Source of the DNA: Prorocentrum cordatum
Taxonomy: Eukaryota > Sar > Dinophyceae > Prorocentrales > Prorocentraceae
Assembly: GCA_963575745.1 (NCBI GenBank)
Contig: CAUYUJ010014624.1
Location: forward strand, 64,485-111,984
DNA length: 47,500 nt
Direction: 5' to 3'
The notes beneath the pieces were generated by a model, which saw nothing but the letters and a program-made list of their open reading frames with translations, was not told where the DNA came from and did not search any database. Shown one piece after another: positions 1-9,219 of this stretch (position 1 is its first letter; each line of letters starts with the position of its first letter). A program made the translations under genes and the position numbers.

Positions 1-994
1 TAACACCTTATCTCGGAGGAGGAAGGGTGGGCTCGGCCCCTATGGGCTGGCCCTCCAAGCGTCTCGGCCCCTCGAGCGGCTTGCGGCCCTGCCCGGGAAG
101 CTGGGCGTGGCAATTGCTTCACGCTGGGCGCTCTCGCCCGGCTTCGGGCTCCGGGACTGTGACGAAATCAATCGGGCTCGAGAAGTGCCGCAGAAAGTAT
201 AGGGTCTGCGGTGGAGACCCATGCCACGAATTGCTCTGCTTGCCTCCAGGGTGCCCTGGGTTTCTTGGGTTTCGATGGTCTTGCTGTGGAAGCCGTGGCG
301 CTCCCACACCAAAAGCCGATGGACGTCCTGGGGTCTCAGGGTTGGATTTCTTGTGAAAGGTTTCTTGTGATCGGGCCCCTACTGTAGGACTCCGTGCTTT
401 GCGCGTCCCTTGCGTCGTGAAAAATACGCGGCGGAAAGTTTTTGGCGATTTTCCGTCCCTGGGGGCCCTCACCGGGCTCCTCGACCGTTAACAATCGGCT
501 CAGGATGAAGAACTGGTCCTAGGGAAAAGGTCCACCAGACCTCTGGGGACCCACGTTCTCAAAAAATCAAGACGTCGGTGGTCTGGGCAGCGCGGAGGAC
601 CGACGACGGTCGAACGTCCAGGTTCGACCTCCCAAAGTTTTTCTCGCTTTCGGCCTCTGGGGGCCGTTCAAGGACCCCGGGACCATCCCAGAGGGGTTCT
701 GGAATCGTCCGGGAACGGCCGCCGGAGGCCCGAGTTGTGGCCCGAAAGCCAGATCCTGGTAGTTCGAATTTCGCAGACATCCGCGCGGTTCAATTTTTCC
801 GATGCGTGGCCCCCGGGTGTCCCAGGAGGCGTGGACAACTTCTTCCCCAGGGCCGTTTTTCCGTCTGGGTCGGTTTTTGACGGTCCATGGGCCCAGGACC
901 GGCGTCCAGAGGCCGAAAATGACTCCGAACTGGCCGCTCTTATTTTTTCGGAGCGCCGGATCTCTGATTACTGGCGGCTCGATCTTCGAGGTTC
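1..994. other. gene-poor leader region
   Basis: I see no supportable gene. Open frames overlap on both strands without motif or codon character. The stretch holds a perfect 8-bp inverted repeat with a 6-base loop at 608-629 (arms GGTCGAAC and GTTCGACC). Related 'gacgtccaggtt(c/t)gacc' text recurs near 16644-16684, so part of this stretch belongs to a dispersed repeat. A first exon of the downstream RCC1-like gene could lie here, but I cannot place it. Confidence 0.5.
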
Positions 995-3079
995 TTGGTT
1001 TGTGGACGTTTTTCGCCCTCGTCGGGCTTCCCGGCGGGGGCCCGAGAAGGGCATCTTCGGGCTTATGGGGGCCTATCCGGCGCTGTTTCGTCTCAAGCCG
1101 GTCCTGAGGTCTTTCTCGGGATGCGACGGTCAAATGCGAATGGTCAGTGCGACCTCCCTCCACTGGTGCCGGGCCTGACATACACGCAGGTTGTATTGCT
1201 TATGAGCGACGGCGTCGCCGTGACATGCTGCAACAATGATGACAGTCTGTGCGACGTCCCCGCGCTGTCCGCGGATCTGACCTACACGCAGGTTGCCGCT
1301 GGATTGTGCAACACCGTTCTGCTCAGGAGCGAGGGCTCTGCCGTGGCGTGCGGTAGAAATACTGGTGGTCAGGGCGATCTCCTTCAGCTGGTTCGGGACC
1401 TGATGGACACGCAGGTTGTCGCTGGGTTCTGCAACACCGTTCTGCTCAGGAGCGAGGGCTCCGCCGTGGCGTGCGGTAGAAATACTGTTGGTGAGTGCGA
1501 TCTCCTTCAGCTGGTCGTGGACGTGACCTACACGCAGGTTGTCACTGGATTGTGCAACACCGTTCTGCTTAGGAGCGAGGGCTTCGCCGTGGCGTGCGGT
1601 ACGAATACTGGTGGTCAGTGCGACCTCCCTCAGCTGGTTCGGGATTTGACCTACACGCAGGTTGCGGCTGGAGTGTGCAACACCGTTCTGCTCAGGAGCG
1701 AGGGCTCCGCCGTGGCGTGCGGTAGGCATTCTGTTGATCAGTGCGACCTCCCTCAGCTGGTCGTGGACCTGACCTACACGCGAGTTGCCGCTGGATTGTG
1801 CAACACCGTTCTGCTCAGTAGCGAGGGCTACGCCATGGCGTGCGGTAGGAATATTGGTGGTCAGTGCGACTTCCCTCAGCTTGTCGTGGACGTGACCTAC
1901 ATGCAGGTTGTCGCTGGATTGTGCAACACCGTTCTTCTCAGGAGCGAGGGCTCCGCTGAGGCGTTCGGTTGGAATACTGTTGGTCCGTGCGACCTCTCTC
2001 AGCTGGTTCGGGACCTGATGTACACGCAGGTTGTCGCTGGATTGTGCAACACCGTTCAGCTTAGGAGCGAGGGCTCCGCCGTGGCGTGCGGTAGGACTAC
2101 TGGCGGTCAGTGTGACCTCTCTGAGCCTGTCGTGGACGTGACCTACACGCAGGTTGCCGCCGGACTTCACTACCCCGTCCTGCTCAGGACCGACGGCGTC
2201 GCCGTGCTATGCTGCTGGAATGATGACAGTCTGCGTGACCTCCCCGCGCTGTCCGTGGATCTGACCTACACGCAGGTTACCGCTGGATTGTTCAACACAG
2301 TTCTGCTCAGGAGCGAGGGCTCCGCCGTGGCGTGCGGTATGGATACTGTTGGTCAGTGCGACTTCCCTCAGCTGGTCGCGGACGTGACCTACTCGCAGGT
2401 TGTCGCTGGATCGTGCAACACCGTTCTGCTCAGGAGCGAGGGCTTCGCCGTGGCGTGCGGTAGAGATAGTGCCTATCAGTGCGACCTCCCTCAGCTGGTC
2501 GTGGATCTTTCCTATACGCAGGTTGTCGCTGGATTGTGCAACACCGTTCTGCTCAGGAGCGAGGGCTACGCCGTGGCGTGCGGAAGGAATACTGGAGGTG
2601 GGGGCGACCTCCCTCAGCTGGTCGTGGGCATGGCCTTCACGCAGGTTGTCGGTGGATTGTGCGACACCGTGCTGCTCAGGAGCGACTTCTCCGCCGTGGC
2701 GTGCGGCAGGGATACTGGTGGTCAGTGCGCCCTCCCTCAGCTGGTCCTGGACCTGACTTATACGCAGGTTGCCGCTGGACTTCACTACCCTGGCTTGCTC
2801 AGGAGCGACGGCGTCGCCGTGCCATGCGGCTGGAATGATGACAGCCTGCGCGACCTCCCCGCGCTGTCCGTGGATCTGACCTACACGCAGGTTGCCGCTG
2901 GATTGTGCAACACCGTTCTGCTCAGGAGCGGGGGCTCCGCCGTGGCGTGCGTTAGTACTTCTGGTGGTAAGTGCGACCTCCCTCAGCTTGTCCCGGACCT
3001 GACCTACACGCAGGTTGCCTCTGGACTGTTTCCAGCTGCCTCCGGCAAGTTCCGCCACCGTGCCAGCTCAGCACCATGA
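995..3079 (+). CDS. RCC1-like tandem-repeat protein (41-residue units)
   Basis: The frame is open for 694 codons. From about residue 45 it consists of some 16 units of 41 residues, each of the form 'G-L-C-N-T-V-L-L-R-S-E-G-S-A-V-A-C-G-R-N-T-G-G-Q' followed by 'CDLPQLV..LTYTQVAA'. This resembles a blade strand of RCC1/HERC/UVR8 propellers (G..H..L...G.V..WG.N..GQLG), but the unit is shorter than the usual 50-60 residues and the histidine is mostly replaced by Asn. Three units carry the variant 'GLHYP' or 'DDSL(R/C)D'. Unit length is an exact 123 bp at the pair I measured (1343 to 1466). The first ~45 residues look non-coding, so the true start or a 3' splice site probably lies near 1120. The last 20 residues run into a dispersed motif (3027-3068). 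RCC1 folds usually mediate protein or chromatin contacts; the function here is unknown. A decaying repeat with a preserved frame is the alternative. Confidence 0.65.
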   Translation: MVCGRFSPSSGFPAGAREGHLRAYGGLSGAVSSQAGPEVFLGMRRSNANGQCDLPPLVPGLTYTQVVLLMSDGVAVTCCNNDDSLCDVPALSADLTYTQVAAGLCNTVLLRSEGSAVACGRNTGGQGDLLQLVRDLMDTQVVAGFCNTVLLRSEGSAVACGRNTVGECDLLQLVVDVTYTQVVTGLCNTVLLRSEGFAVACGTNTGGQCDLPQLVRDLTYTQVAAGVCNTVLLRSEGSAVACGRHSVDQCDLPQLVVDLTYTRVAAGLCNTVLLSSEGYAMACGRNIGGQCDFPQLVVDVTYMQVVAGLCNTVLLRSEGSAEAFGWNTVGPCDLSQLVRDLMYTQVVAGLCNTVQLRSEGSAVACGRTTGGQCDLSEPVVDVTYTQVAAGLHYPVLLRTDGVAVLCCWNDDSLRDLPALSVDLTYTQVTAGLFNTVLLRSEGSAVACGMDTVGQCDFPQLVADVTYSQVVAGSCNTVLLRSEGFAVACGRDSAYQCDLPQLVVDLSYTQVVAGLCNTVLLRSEGYAVACGRNTGGGGDLPQLVVGMAFTQVVGGLCDTVLLRSDFSAVACGRDTGGQCALPQLVLDLTYTQVAAGLHYPGLLRSDGVAVPCGWNDDSLRDLPALSVDLTYTQVAAGLCNTVLLRSGGSAVACVSTSGGKCDLPQLVPDLTYTQVASGLFPAASGKFRHRASSAP
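1124..3040 (+). repeat. 123-bp in-frame tandem repeat, ~16 copies
   Basis: Direct repeats recur with a 123-bp period (for example gtggcgtgcggta at 1343 and 1466). 'ctacacgcaggttg' and 'gtgcaacaccgttctgctcagg' type text is repeated in nearly every unit. Because 123 is 41 x 3, the forward frame stays open, and a reverse frame is open over most of the array as well. The forward frame matches a known fold and the reverse frames match nothing I know, so I treat the latter as shadows. Confidence 0.9.
3027..3068 (-). repeat. dispersed motif W (GGCACGGTGGCGG type), copy 1
   Basis: On the minus strand this reads tggcacggtggcggaacttg followed by ccggaggcagctgga. Nearly the same text is at 7697-7733 (minus). 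Shorter matches to its first half are at 4664-4680, 9273-9288 and 25662-25678 (plus). Here it forms the last codons of the RCC1-like frame; at 7.7 kb it follows a stop codon by about 15 bases. Confidence 0.7.
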
Positions 3080-3159
3080 GTTGCAGGATGATGACCGTGA
3101 TGGTGTGGGTGATGACGATGATACCCGTGGCATTATGAGGAGGATGATGGAGATGATAT

Positions 3160-3246
3160 TGAGGAGGAGCAGGAGGATTGGCGGACATGCGGACGAATCG
3201 CATGATAACGACGACGATGATGAGGATGACGCTGTCGATGAGTAGA

Positions 3247-3316
<70 letters not shown>

Positions 3317-3596
3317 CGATGACGATGACGATGAGGATGAGGAGGCCGACGACGATGCTCACGATGATGATGACGATAATGATGACGATGATGCCGACGA
3401 CGACGAGTGGGAGGAGGAGGAGGGGGGGGAAACGTGGAGGCATCCGAGGAGGAGGAGGAGGGGGAGGGGCAGGAGAGAGGAGGGAGGAGGAGGAGGCGTG
3501 GGCGGATGAGGAGGAGAAGGGTATGGCGGATAATGGCGATGACGTGACTGTTGCTGTTGATAACGAGGATGATGATGATGATGATGATGATGATGC

Positions 3597-3628
<32 letters not shown>

Positions 3629-3672
3629 GTGGTAGTGGTGGCGGCGGCGGCGGCGGTGGTGGTGGTGATGAC

Positions 3673-3704
<32 letters not shown>

Positions 3705-3740
3705 GGCGGAGGTTGTGGAGGAGGGGGAAGCGTAGGAGGT
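3160..3740. repeat. GAT/GGA trinucleotide microsatellites
   Basis: (GAT)n tracts occupy about 3245-3320, 3565-3630 and 3665-3705, with GGA-rich DNA between (3405-3510) and a short GGT/GGC run at 3630-3665. Open frames here give only poly-Asp, poly-Met or poly-Ser and are not genes. Confidence 0.9.
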
Positions 3741-3789
3741 CAAGGAGAATAACGCCTTGAAAGGCGAAAAGGTTATCCGAAAGTTGTTT

Positions 3790-4490
3790 GGCGGCCTCTG
3801 GAACCGTGAGGGGGCCTGTATGTGGTCCCAGGGGTCTCTCGGAATGTCTTGGGTGGGCCGTGGAAGCTCTGGGAGCCTCTTACGAATCTCTTGGAAACTT
3901 CTCGGAGAGCTCTTGGGTGCCTCTTAGAGCCTCCTGTGCGCCTTTTTGCACTCTGGGGGGACGCTTGTGGGATCCTTGGAAGCTGGCTTGGGCCCACGTT
4001 CAAGGAGATCCATCAGGGTCCTCTTGAGCTCGATTCGCGGCCTGTTGGGGCGTGCTGGAGCTGTCTTGGGGCCGAGGGCCCGACATTTTTGTGCGGGTCC
4101 TCCGTTTGGGCCTCCTGTTGGATCCGTCTTGGGAGCCTCTTGAGCCGTCTTGTAGGTCTTTGAGGCCGTCTTGGAGCCCTCCTGGGCCATCTTGGGGCCG
4201 TCTTCGGAGCCTCTTCGGACGTCTTGGTCCTGGAGGTCTCTGCGGCGTCGTCGAGCGTTGGGAAGCCGAAAACGCAAAAACCTCGAAAACCTTGAAACAC
4301 CAAAAGAAAATCAATAATGTTTGCCTCTTGCGGCCCTCTTGGGAGGCCTCATGGAGGCATGTTGGAGCGTCCTGGCGGCTTTTTGGGCCGTCTTGTAGCC
4401 GTCTTGTGCGTCTTGGGCCGATCATTCATTGGCTGGGGGCCTTCTCGGGCCGTCTGGAAGGCCTATTGGGGCCCTCATGGACTTCTTGGG
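3790..4490 (+). repeat. dispersed repeat family F, copy 1
   Basis: Dense degenerate repetition of 'gcctcttggggccgtcttgg' surrounds two non-repetitive landmarks. Landmark A (ggccgagggcccgacattt) is at 4071-4089. Landmark B begins gttgggaagccgaaaa at 4257, continues as an AT-rich core, and ends near tttgcctcttg at 4320-4330. The A-to-B distance is about 185 bp, as in copies at 10 kb, 21.8 kb and 33.4 kb. Constant spacing of unique landmarks shows a defined element rather than free-running satellite. It encodes nothing recognisable. Confidence 0.75.
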
Positions 4491-4494
4491 GGTT

Positions 4495-4575
4495 CCCGGG
4501 AGCTCCGGGGAATCCCAGGAAGTCCCAAGCGTTCCCAAGAGTTCCCGGGAGTTCCCGGAACTCCCCGGGAAACCC
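4495..4575. repeat. GTTCCCGGGA short tandem repeats
   Basis: A run of ~10-base repeats of the type 'gttcccgggagttcccggaa' is rich in CCCGGG palindromes. It separates the family F copy from the ubiquitin-like gene. A 'cttataaaccctt' box at about 4587-4600 lies just upstream of the candidate start at 4622; a promoter role is speculative. Confidence 0.5.
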
Positions 4576-4621
4576 GGGGTCTGGGTCTTATAAACCCTTT
4601 CAACCCTTCGAACTCTCAAGC

Positions 4622-5110
4622 ATGCACGTCTGCATGGGCCTTGAGCTTCGACTACGTGCTGAGGGCACGGTGGCGGACCTTTTTATTGCGACAGTGGCGG
4701 TCCCGCCCACATGTTTCTCGGTCTTGGTGAGGCTCTTATCAGGCAAGCACGTTGTGCTGGCCGTCGTGGACTGTGACACTATTGGCAGCATGAAGATGCA
4801 GATATATGATAAGACAGGAATCCCTCCACAATATCAGCGCCTTGTGTTGTCAGGGCGCGAGGTGGACGATTTTCAAACCCTTTTGTATTACACTGTCCGA
4901 AGGGATTCCGTTTTCTACCTCACTGCGGGCCTCCGTGGTGGCATGGACGCAGGTGTACAATCATCGGGAGCCAGGGCGGCATCGCCAGAAGCGGCATGTG
5001 GGAGCGATGCGCCTGTGCAGTTCGGTGACACGCCAGTCGGCCGATTTCTGAATCCTTGTCGCTTCGCGTACCCCCACCTGCCTATTCAGAAACTATCCCC
5101 TGATAGCTGA
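4622..5110 (+). CDS. divergent ubiquitin-like protein
   Basis: I chose the ATG at 4622 because the open frame further upstream is repeat sequence. The product is 162 residues. Residues ~32-103 align end to end with ubiquitin: 'LVRLLSGKHVVL', 'DTIGSMKMQIYDKTGIPP', 'QRLVLSGREVDD', 'TLLYYTVRRDS' and a terminal 'LRGG'. By that alignment K11, K27 and K33 are kept, but K6, K48 and K63 are Arg, K29 is Gln, I44 is Val and R72 is Gly. The two main chain-forming lysines are therefore absent, and the R72 change is at the site that governs E1 choice. About 59 residues follow LRGG, so processing by a deubiquitinase would be needed to expose the GG. The N-terminal segment 'GTVADL' comes from dispersed motif W, so the true start could be near residue 25. 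It may be a type-1 ubiquitin-like modifier, a ubiquitin-domain protein or a decaying copy. The domain call is firm; expression is not shown. Confidence 0.72.
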   Translation: MHVCMGLELRLRAEGTVADLFIATVAVPPTCFSVLVRLLSGKHVVLAVVDCDTIGSMKMQIYDKTGIPPQYQRLVLSGREVDDFQTLLYYTVRRDSVFYLTAGLRGGMDAGVQSSGARAASPEAACGSDAPVQFGDTPVGRFLNPCRFAYPHLPIQKLSPDS

Positions 5111-5159
5111 CAGGAGAAGGGAATCGGAGACACTCATATTGAAACAGCGCGGGCAACAC

Positions 5160-5990
5160 GGGTGAACTCTGAGAGCTCTGGGAGCACATGGTGTCGGTTC
5201 TGCTTTTGGTTGTGTGATTTGTTGTGGTGTTCTCTGTTGCTGTGTGGGTTTTTTGTTTGGCTTGTTTGTGTGGGTTGGAGGGTGCCTTTTTTGTACTTGC
5301 TGATGTTCATGCTGGCTGCAGTTCTGCTTCTTTTATTGTTTGCTTTTGTTTGTGTGTGGTTTTCTTGCTGTCTGAGTGGTTTGCGTTGCTTGTTTTTAGT
5401 TTTTGTGTGTGTTTGTTTTGTGCTTTTTGTTTTTGCTGCTGCTGTGTTTGGGCTGCTGATTTCATGAGTGCTGGTGCTGCAGGGGCTTCTGGTGTTGCTG
5501 GTCTGCTATCGATGATTGTTTTATGCTTTTTTTTTTGTGCCTTTGTTTTAGTGTTGATGCTTGTTTTGTGTTTTTGCATTTTGCTTTGATTTGCTATGCT
5601 GCTGATTGTTGCTTGCTGCCGAGTGCGTTTGCTGTTCATGCCGTTGTTGCTATTGCTTGTGGTGGTGTTGGTGCCTCTGCTGGTGGCGGTGTCGGTTCTT
5701 CTGGTGATGCTGCTTGTGGTGGCTCTGCTGGAAGTGGAGTTGTTGCTGGGGCCATCTTGGGGGTAAAGGCAGAAAGAGGAGGAGGAGGAGGAGGAGGAGG
5801 AGGAGGAGGAGGAGGACGACGACGAGGAGGATGAGGAGGAGGATAATGAGGAGACGGAGGAGGAGCAACAGGAGGTGCCGAAGGAGCAGCAGCAGGAGGA
5901 GCTGGAGGAAAAGGAGCAGCAATGCGGCACGAGGAAGATGAGTAGCAGGAGGGAACATGCAAGAATGGAGGAAGGAAGGAGAGAAGAAAG
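5160..5990. repeat. GT-rich then GGA-rich low-complexity DNA
   Basis: From 5165 to about 5760 the plus strand is almost free of runs of A or C and consists of tgttgtgg/ttttgtttg text, a strong strand asymmetry. From 5775 to 5935 it turns into (GGA)n and related purine runs. Long open frames on either strand are low-complexity artefacts. Confidence 0.8.
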
Positions 5991-6064
5991 GGGGTTTAAC
6001 AGAGGGGCTGCTCCAGACCATTGACGCCCCAAGGGGCTGATCGGATTCCCCATGCCTGTGGCAG

Positions 6065-7681
6065 TTGCGGAAACGTGGCCCAACTGAGAGAGCGCTGGAA
6101 TTGAAACGAATTCGTGGGCAACTGGAATGTTCATACTGCGACCAGTTGCTTGTGACCGAGCGGCCTAAGAAGAAAACGCATACTTACCGGGAGGGTTGTA
6201 TTGAGTGGAGAAAGGTCACCGCCAGGGACCTGGCCGACGCGGCCGCGTGGTCATCCTCGAGTTCGAAATCATATCCTGCCGGCGAAATCGCAGTGGACAG
6301 GATCGCGATGCTAGCCGAGTCCTTGGATCCTGCGAGCATAGATGCTCTCGTCACGCGGTTGAAGGTCATAAGTGATGCCAAGAAAAAGTTTGTTCCGCAG
6401 GACGCAGAGGATTCCCCCGGATTGGGCGGGCGTGGGTTTCGCACTGACTTCGACACGCCTTTGACGATCCTGACGGACGCCCAGATGTTACACAAGGATT
6501 TTGTGCCACGGTCGACGGTGCCGCGGGAGGTCGGCGCGCTTTCTGTGCGAATAGGGGAGCCGCAGTGGTGGGGGATTGATACGTTCGCGTCACGGGTCGC
6601 CGCGATGGTCGAGTGGTTCGACCGGCGGGATCTCGTATCGGCGGCGTTTTTGGACGCGAAGCAAAAGGAAGCGCTGTCCAAGGACATGTGTCTCGTTGCG
6701 CGAGTGAACAGGCGGTGCCGCGACGACACGCCATCGTCCCAATTTGCGTACCGACACTACCGGACGCACGTCAGACCCGACGATGACCTTCTTCAGCAAC
6801 TTGTGCAGCTCATGGTGAACATTTTCATCGTTCGGAATACTCTGTCCCACAGCGTGCGGGAGGACCTGAAAGCTGGTACGTTCGTGTGGGCCCAGGTCTC
6901 ATTGGAGACGGGCGACGTCACAAATCTGAATGACCTTTTCACGTATTACGCATCGGTGAAAGGCGACGTCTTCGGGACCTTTGTGAATCCGATGCGCCTC
7001 CGTAAAGAGATGAAGTTAGAAGGGTTCCATGTGTTTATCGCGGAATTGCAGATGTTCTCTCGTAGAATTCGCGCTCCCTTGCAGGAGCTCGCGTCCTCGT
7101 GGGATTTGGCGCATTTCTTTCGCGCCTTGCAGGGCATTCCGGGGCATGGTGGCTCCGGGTTTCGGGCGAAGGAGCTCCTCTCGGACTTCGTGGCCACGTT
7201 GCCCGTGCTCGCGCCGCGCATCGGCCCAGTCAATGTTGACTCCGTGACTGCGGCGTTCCAGAAAATTCGCGTTATTGGCGTGGGCCCGTGCCGGACGGCG
7301 AATTTTTTGCTGAACCGGCCTTTCTTCCTCAACGAGGAGGCGAAAGCTGCAGACAAGGAAGACGAATACCTCAATGCTTTGACGTTCATCGTCGAGTACC
7401 TTCGCAAAAAGTACAAATCGCAGTACGCCCATCGGTCCTTTCTCGACATATGCTACGAGCTATGCGAATACAATAAGCAACTTCTCAGCGTGTACCTGAA
7501 TAAGGGGAAGCCCTACTCGCCCACCTCTTACAAGGAAGGGAGCGCAAAGCACATGACTCCAGCGGCAGCTCGCGCGGAAGGGGCGGCGTTGCTTGAAGCT
7601 CATCAGCGCCGTGAGCGGTGGTTCACGCTGTCTTGTCAGAAGTGGCTCGAGGTGACAGAGTACGAGATGCGCGGGCTGTAG
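6065..7681 (+). CDS. 5-hmU DNA kinase helical-domain / thymine-hypermodification superfamily protein
   Basis: The frame is open for 538 codons with ordinary, non-repetitive composition. No ATG precedes the first motif, an in-frame stop is at 6038, and 'gcctgtggcag' at 6054-6064 looks like a splice acceptor, so this is probably an internal or last exon. Residues 22-45 carry C-x2-C-x13-H-x5-C, compatible with a BED-type zinc finger. From ~174 the text follows, as I recall it, the helical domain found beside phage 5-hmU DNA kinases and in the glutamyl/putrescinyl-thymine pyrophosphorylase clades. Matches are 'RVNRRCRDD' (family rF-NVrR-DD), 'FIVRNTLSHSV' (R-fN), 'LQGIPGHGGSGFRAKELLSDF' starting ~residue 354 (L-gipG-GpF-A), 'GVGPCRTANFL' (~404, GPG-R-GL) and 'LCEYNKQLLSVYLNKGKP' (~465, LCEF-K-----G-GrP). 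The family PWT-D is 'LSKD' here. The catalytic role of the domain is not settled in my knowledge; binding or processing of hmU-derived bases is inference. Confidence 0.72.
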   Translation: MRKRGPTERALELKRIRGQLECSYCDQLLVTERPKKKTHTYREGCIEWRKVTARDLADAAAWSSSSSKSYPAGEIAVDRIAMLAESLDPASIDALVTRLKVISDAKKKFVPQDAEDSPGLGGRGFRTDFDTPLTILTDAQMLHKDFVPRSTVPREVGALSVRIGEPQWWGIDTFASRVAAMVEWFDRRDLVSAAFLDAKQKEALSKDMCLVARVNRRCRDDTPSSQFAYRHYRTHVRPDDDLLQQLVQLMVNIFIVRNTLSHSVREDLKAGTFVWAQVSLETGDVTNLNDLFTYYASVKGDVFGTFVNPMRLRKEMKLEGFHVFIAELQMFSRRIRAPLQELASSWDLAHFFRALQGIPGHGGSGFRAKELLSDFVATLPVLAPRIGPVNVDSVTAAFQKIRVIGVGPCRTANFLLNRPFFLNEEAKAADKEDEYLNALTFIVEYLRKKYKSQYAHRSFLDICYELCEYNKQLLSVYLNKGKPYSPTSYKEGSAKHMTPAAARAEGAALLEAHQRRERWFTLSCQKWLEVTEYEMRGL

Positions 7682-7696
7682 GGCCCGCCGCAGATG

Positions 7697-7733
7697 TATC
7701 CAGCTGCCTGCGGCAAGTCCCGCCGCCGTGCCA
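7697..7733 (-). repeat. dispersed motif W, copy 2
   Basis: The minus strand reads tggcacggcggcgggacttg then ccgcaggcagctgga, a near match to the copy at 3027-3068. It begins about 15 bases past the stop of the preceding gene. It could be a shared 3' UTR segment or a short inserted repeat. Confidence 0.7.
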
Positions 7734-7825
7734 ACCCATGTGTTTGGGCGGTCTGCGCGCGGGTACGCGCGGATGCCGTAAGTTGTGGACTGTTGCCTCC
7801 GTGAGACCCCGTTCCCTGGTGTTTC

Positions 7826-8170
7826 GGTATGGAGTTCTGGGAACTCGAAGACCACGCAGTGGCTTACAGTTGGCTCCGGGCATTCAAAATGTGGCCCGGG
7901 ATTTGAGTTCGGAGAACTCAAAGAGCACGAAGTTGTTTACAGTGGGCTCCGAGCATTCACAATGTGGTCCGGGAATGGAGTTCTGGGAACTCGAAGAGCA
8001 CGAAGTGGCATACAGTTGGCTCTGGGCATCCAGAACGGGGTCCGGGCATGGAGTTCTGGGAATTCTCAGAGCACGAAGTGGCCTACTGTTGGCTCTGGGC
8101 ATTCAAAATGTGGCCCGGGAATGGAGTTCCGGGACCTCGAAGACCACGAAGTGTGTCACTCTCTGCTTAA
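7826..8170. repeat. 73-bp tandem repeat, ~4.7 copies
   Basis: The start 'gagttc' recurs at 7832, 7905, 7978, 8051 and 8124, exactly 73 bp each time. Most units begin with the hairpin GAGTTC-tgg-GAACTC and continue 'gaagagcacgaagtgg...cattcaaaatgtggcccggg'. Spacers are not unique, so it is not a CRISPR array. No stable coding frame is conserved, since 73 is not a multiple of 3. Confidence 0.9.
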
Positions 8171-8276
8171 AACGGGCTCCTGCGGCATTCCCCGGATCCC
8201 GCCCAGACCCCCTTGGGGAGCCATGATGCTCTTTTTAGACGCTATTAGAAACCTATCAGTCTTCGCTGGTAGGTAG

Positions 8277-8985
8277 TATGTTCCCCAATCAGAGCTTGCC
8301 TCTGTAGGGGCCCTAGCGTATTTAAGGGTTAGGTAGGTGAGGCCACCGATTTCGGTGGCCGGGCCCGGGTGCTCCGGTTCCCGGGGGTGCTCGGGTGCCC
8401 GGGTGCCCGAGTGCCCGGGGTATCCCGGGTGCACGGATGCCCGGGGGTGCCCGGGGGTGCCCAGAGGTGCTCGGGGGTGCCCGGGTGTGCTCGGGTGTTT
8501 TATATACGCCAGCCCTATAGCCCTATCGCCCTGTAGTCCGATAGCCCCATAATAGTCCCGTAGCCTTATAGTCCCATACAGCCGTATAAGTAACCCAATA
8601 TCCCTGTAGCCCTATAGCCCTGTAGCCCCATGGCCCTATAGCCCCAGAGCCCTGGAACCCTATGGCCCTATAGCCCTATGGACCTATAGCCCTATAGCCG
8701 TACAGACCAACAGCCCAATAGCCCTGTAACCCCATTGCCCTATAGCTTTATAGCCATAGTGCCCTATAGCCTTACAGAACTATAGCCTTACAGCCCTACA
8801 TCCCGACAGCCCTATAGCCATACGCGCGTAGCCCTATAACCCTATAGCCCCATAGCCCTATAGCCCTATAGCCCTATAGTCTTGTAGCCCTATGGCCCTA
8901 TGGCGCTATTGCCCGGTAGCCCTACAGCCCCATAGCCCTAGAGCCCCAGAGTCCTATAGCCCTATAGCCTTATAGCGCAATCGCT
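8277..8985 (+). repeat. composite repeat element R, copy 1
   Basis: It has three parts in fixed order. A unique header (ttccccaatcagagcttgcc, then tctgtaggggccctagcg and ttaagggttaggtagg) is at 8280-8360. A (cccgggtgc)n-type array follows at ~8365-8500, and a degenerate (ccctatagc)n array at ~8505-8985. The same three parts in the same order occur on the minus strand at 30770-31142, so this is a mobile or dispersed unit rather than local slippage. Confidence 0.8.
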
Positions 8986-9069
8986 CATAACCCTTCTGAA
9001 TGGAGTGCGAGATAAGCTCACATGGGAGGGCGTTCCCCATGGTCTTCGCACGCCATGTATACGGGAAGT

Positions 9070-9215
9070 AGGGCGAGGAGGAGAAGGAATACGATGGAGA
9101 TGATGATGATGATGAGGAGGAGGAGGAGGAGGAGGAGGAAAAGAGGGAGGACGAGGAGGTGAAGGAGGAGGAGCAGGAGAAGGCGGAGGAGGAGGAGGAG
9201 GACGAAGAAAGCACT
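9070..9215. repeat. GGA/GAT microsatellite
   Basis: A purine-rich GGAGGAGGA run with a short GATGATGAT block near 9095-9112. Low complexity, not coding. Confidence 0.85.
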
Positions 9216-9219
9216 TGGC

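Noticed and set aside
1130-3058. Minus-strand frames across the RCC1-like array
   Set aside because: The forward frame matches a known fold, while the reverse frames match nothing and exist because the 123-bp period keeps them open.
3178-3743. Poly-Asp, poly-Met and poly-Ser frames in GAT repeats
   Set aside because: Microsatellite translation without any unique sequence.
7826-8170. CRISPR-like regular repeats
   Set aside because: Whole units are repeated with no unique spacers, and the setting is eukaryotic.
7618-8226. 202-codon frame after the hmU-domain gene
   Set aside because: It is the 73-bp tandem array read in one phase, and the peptide does not repeat in phase because 73 is not divisible by 3.
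8320-8345. Telomere repeat (ttaagggttaggtagg)
   Set aside because: Not a run of TTTAGGG, only two degenerate units inside element R.
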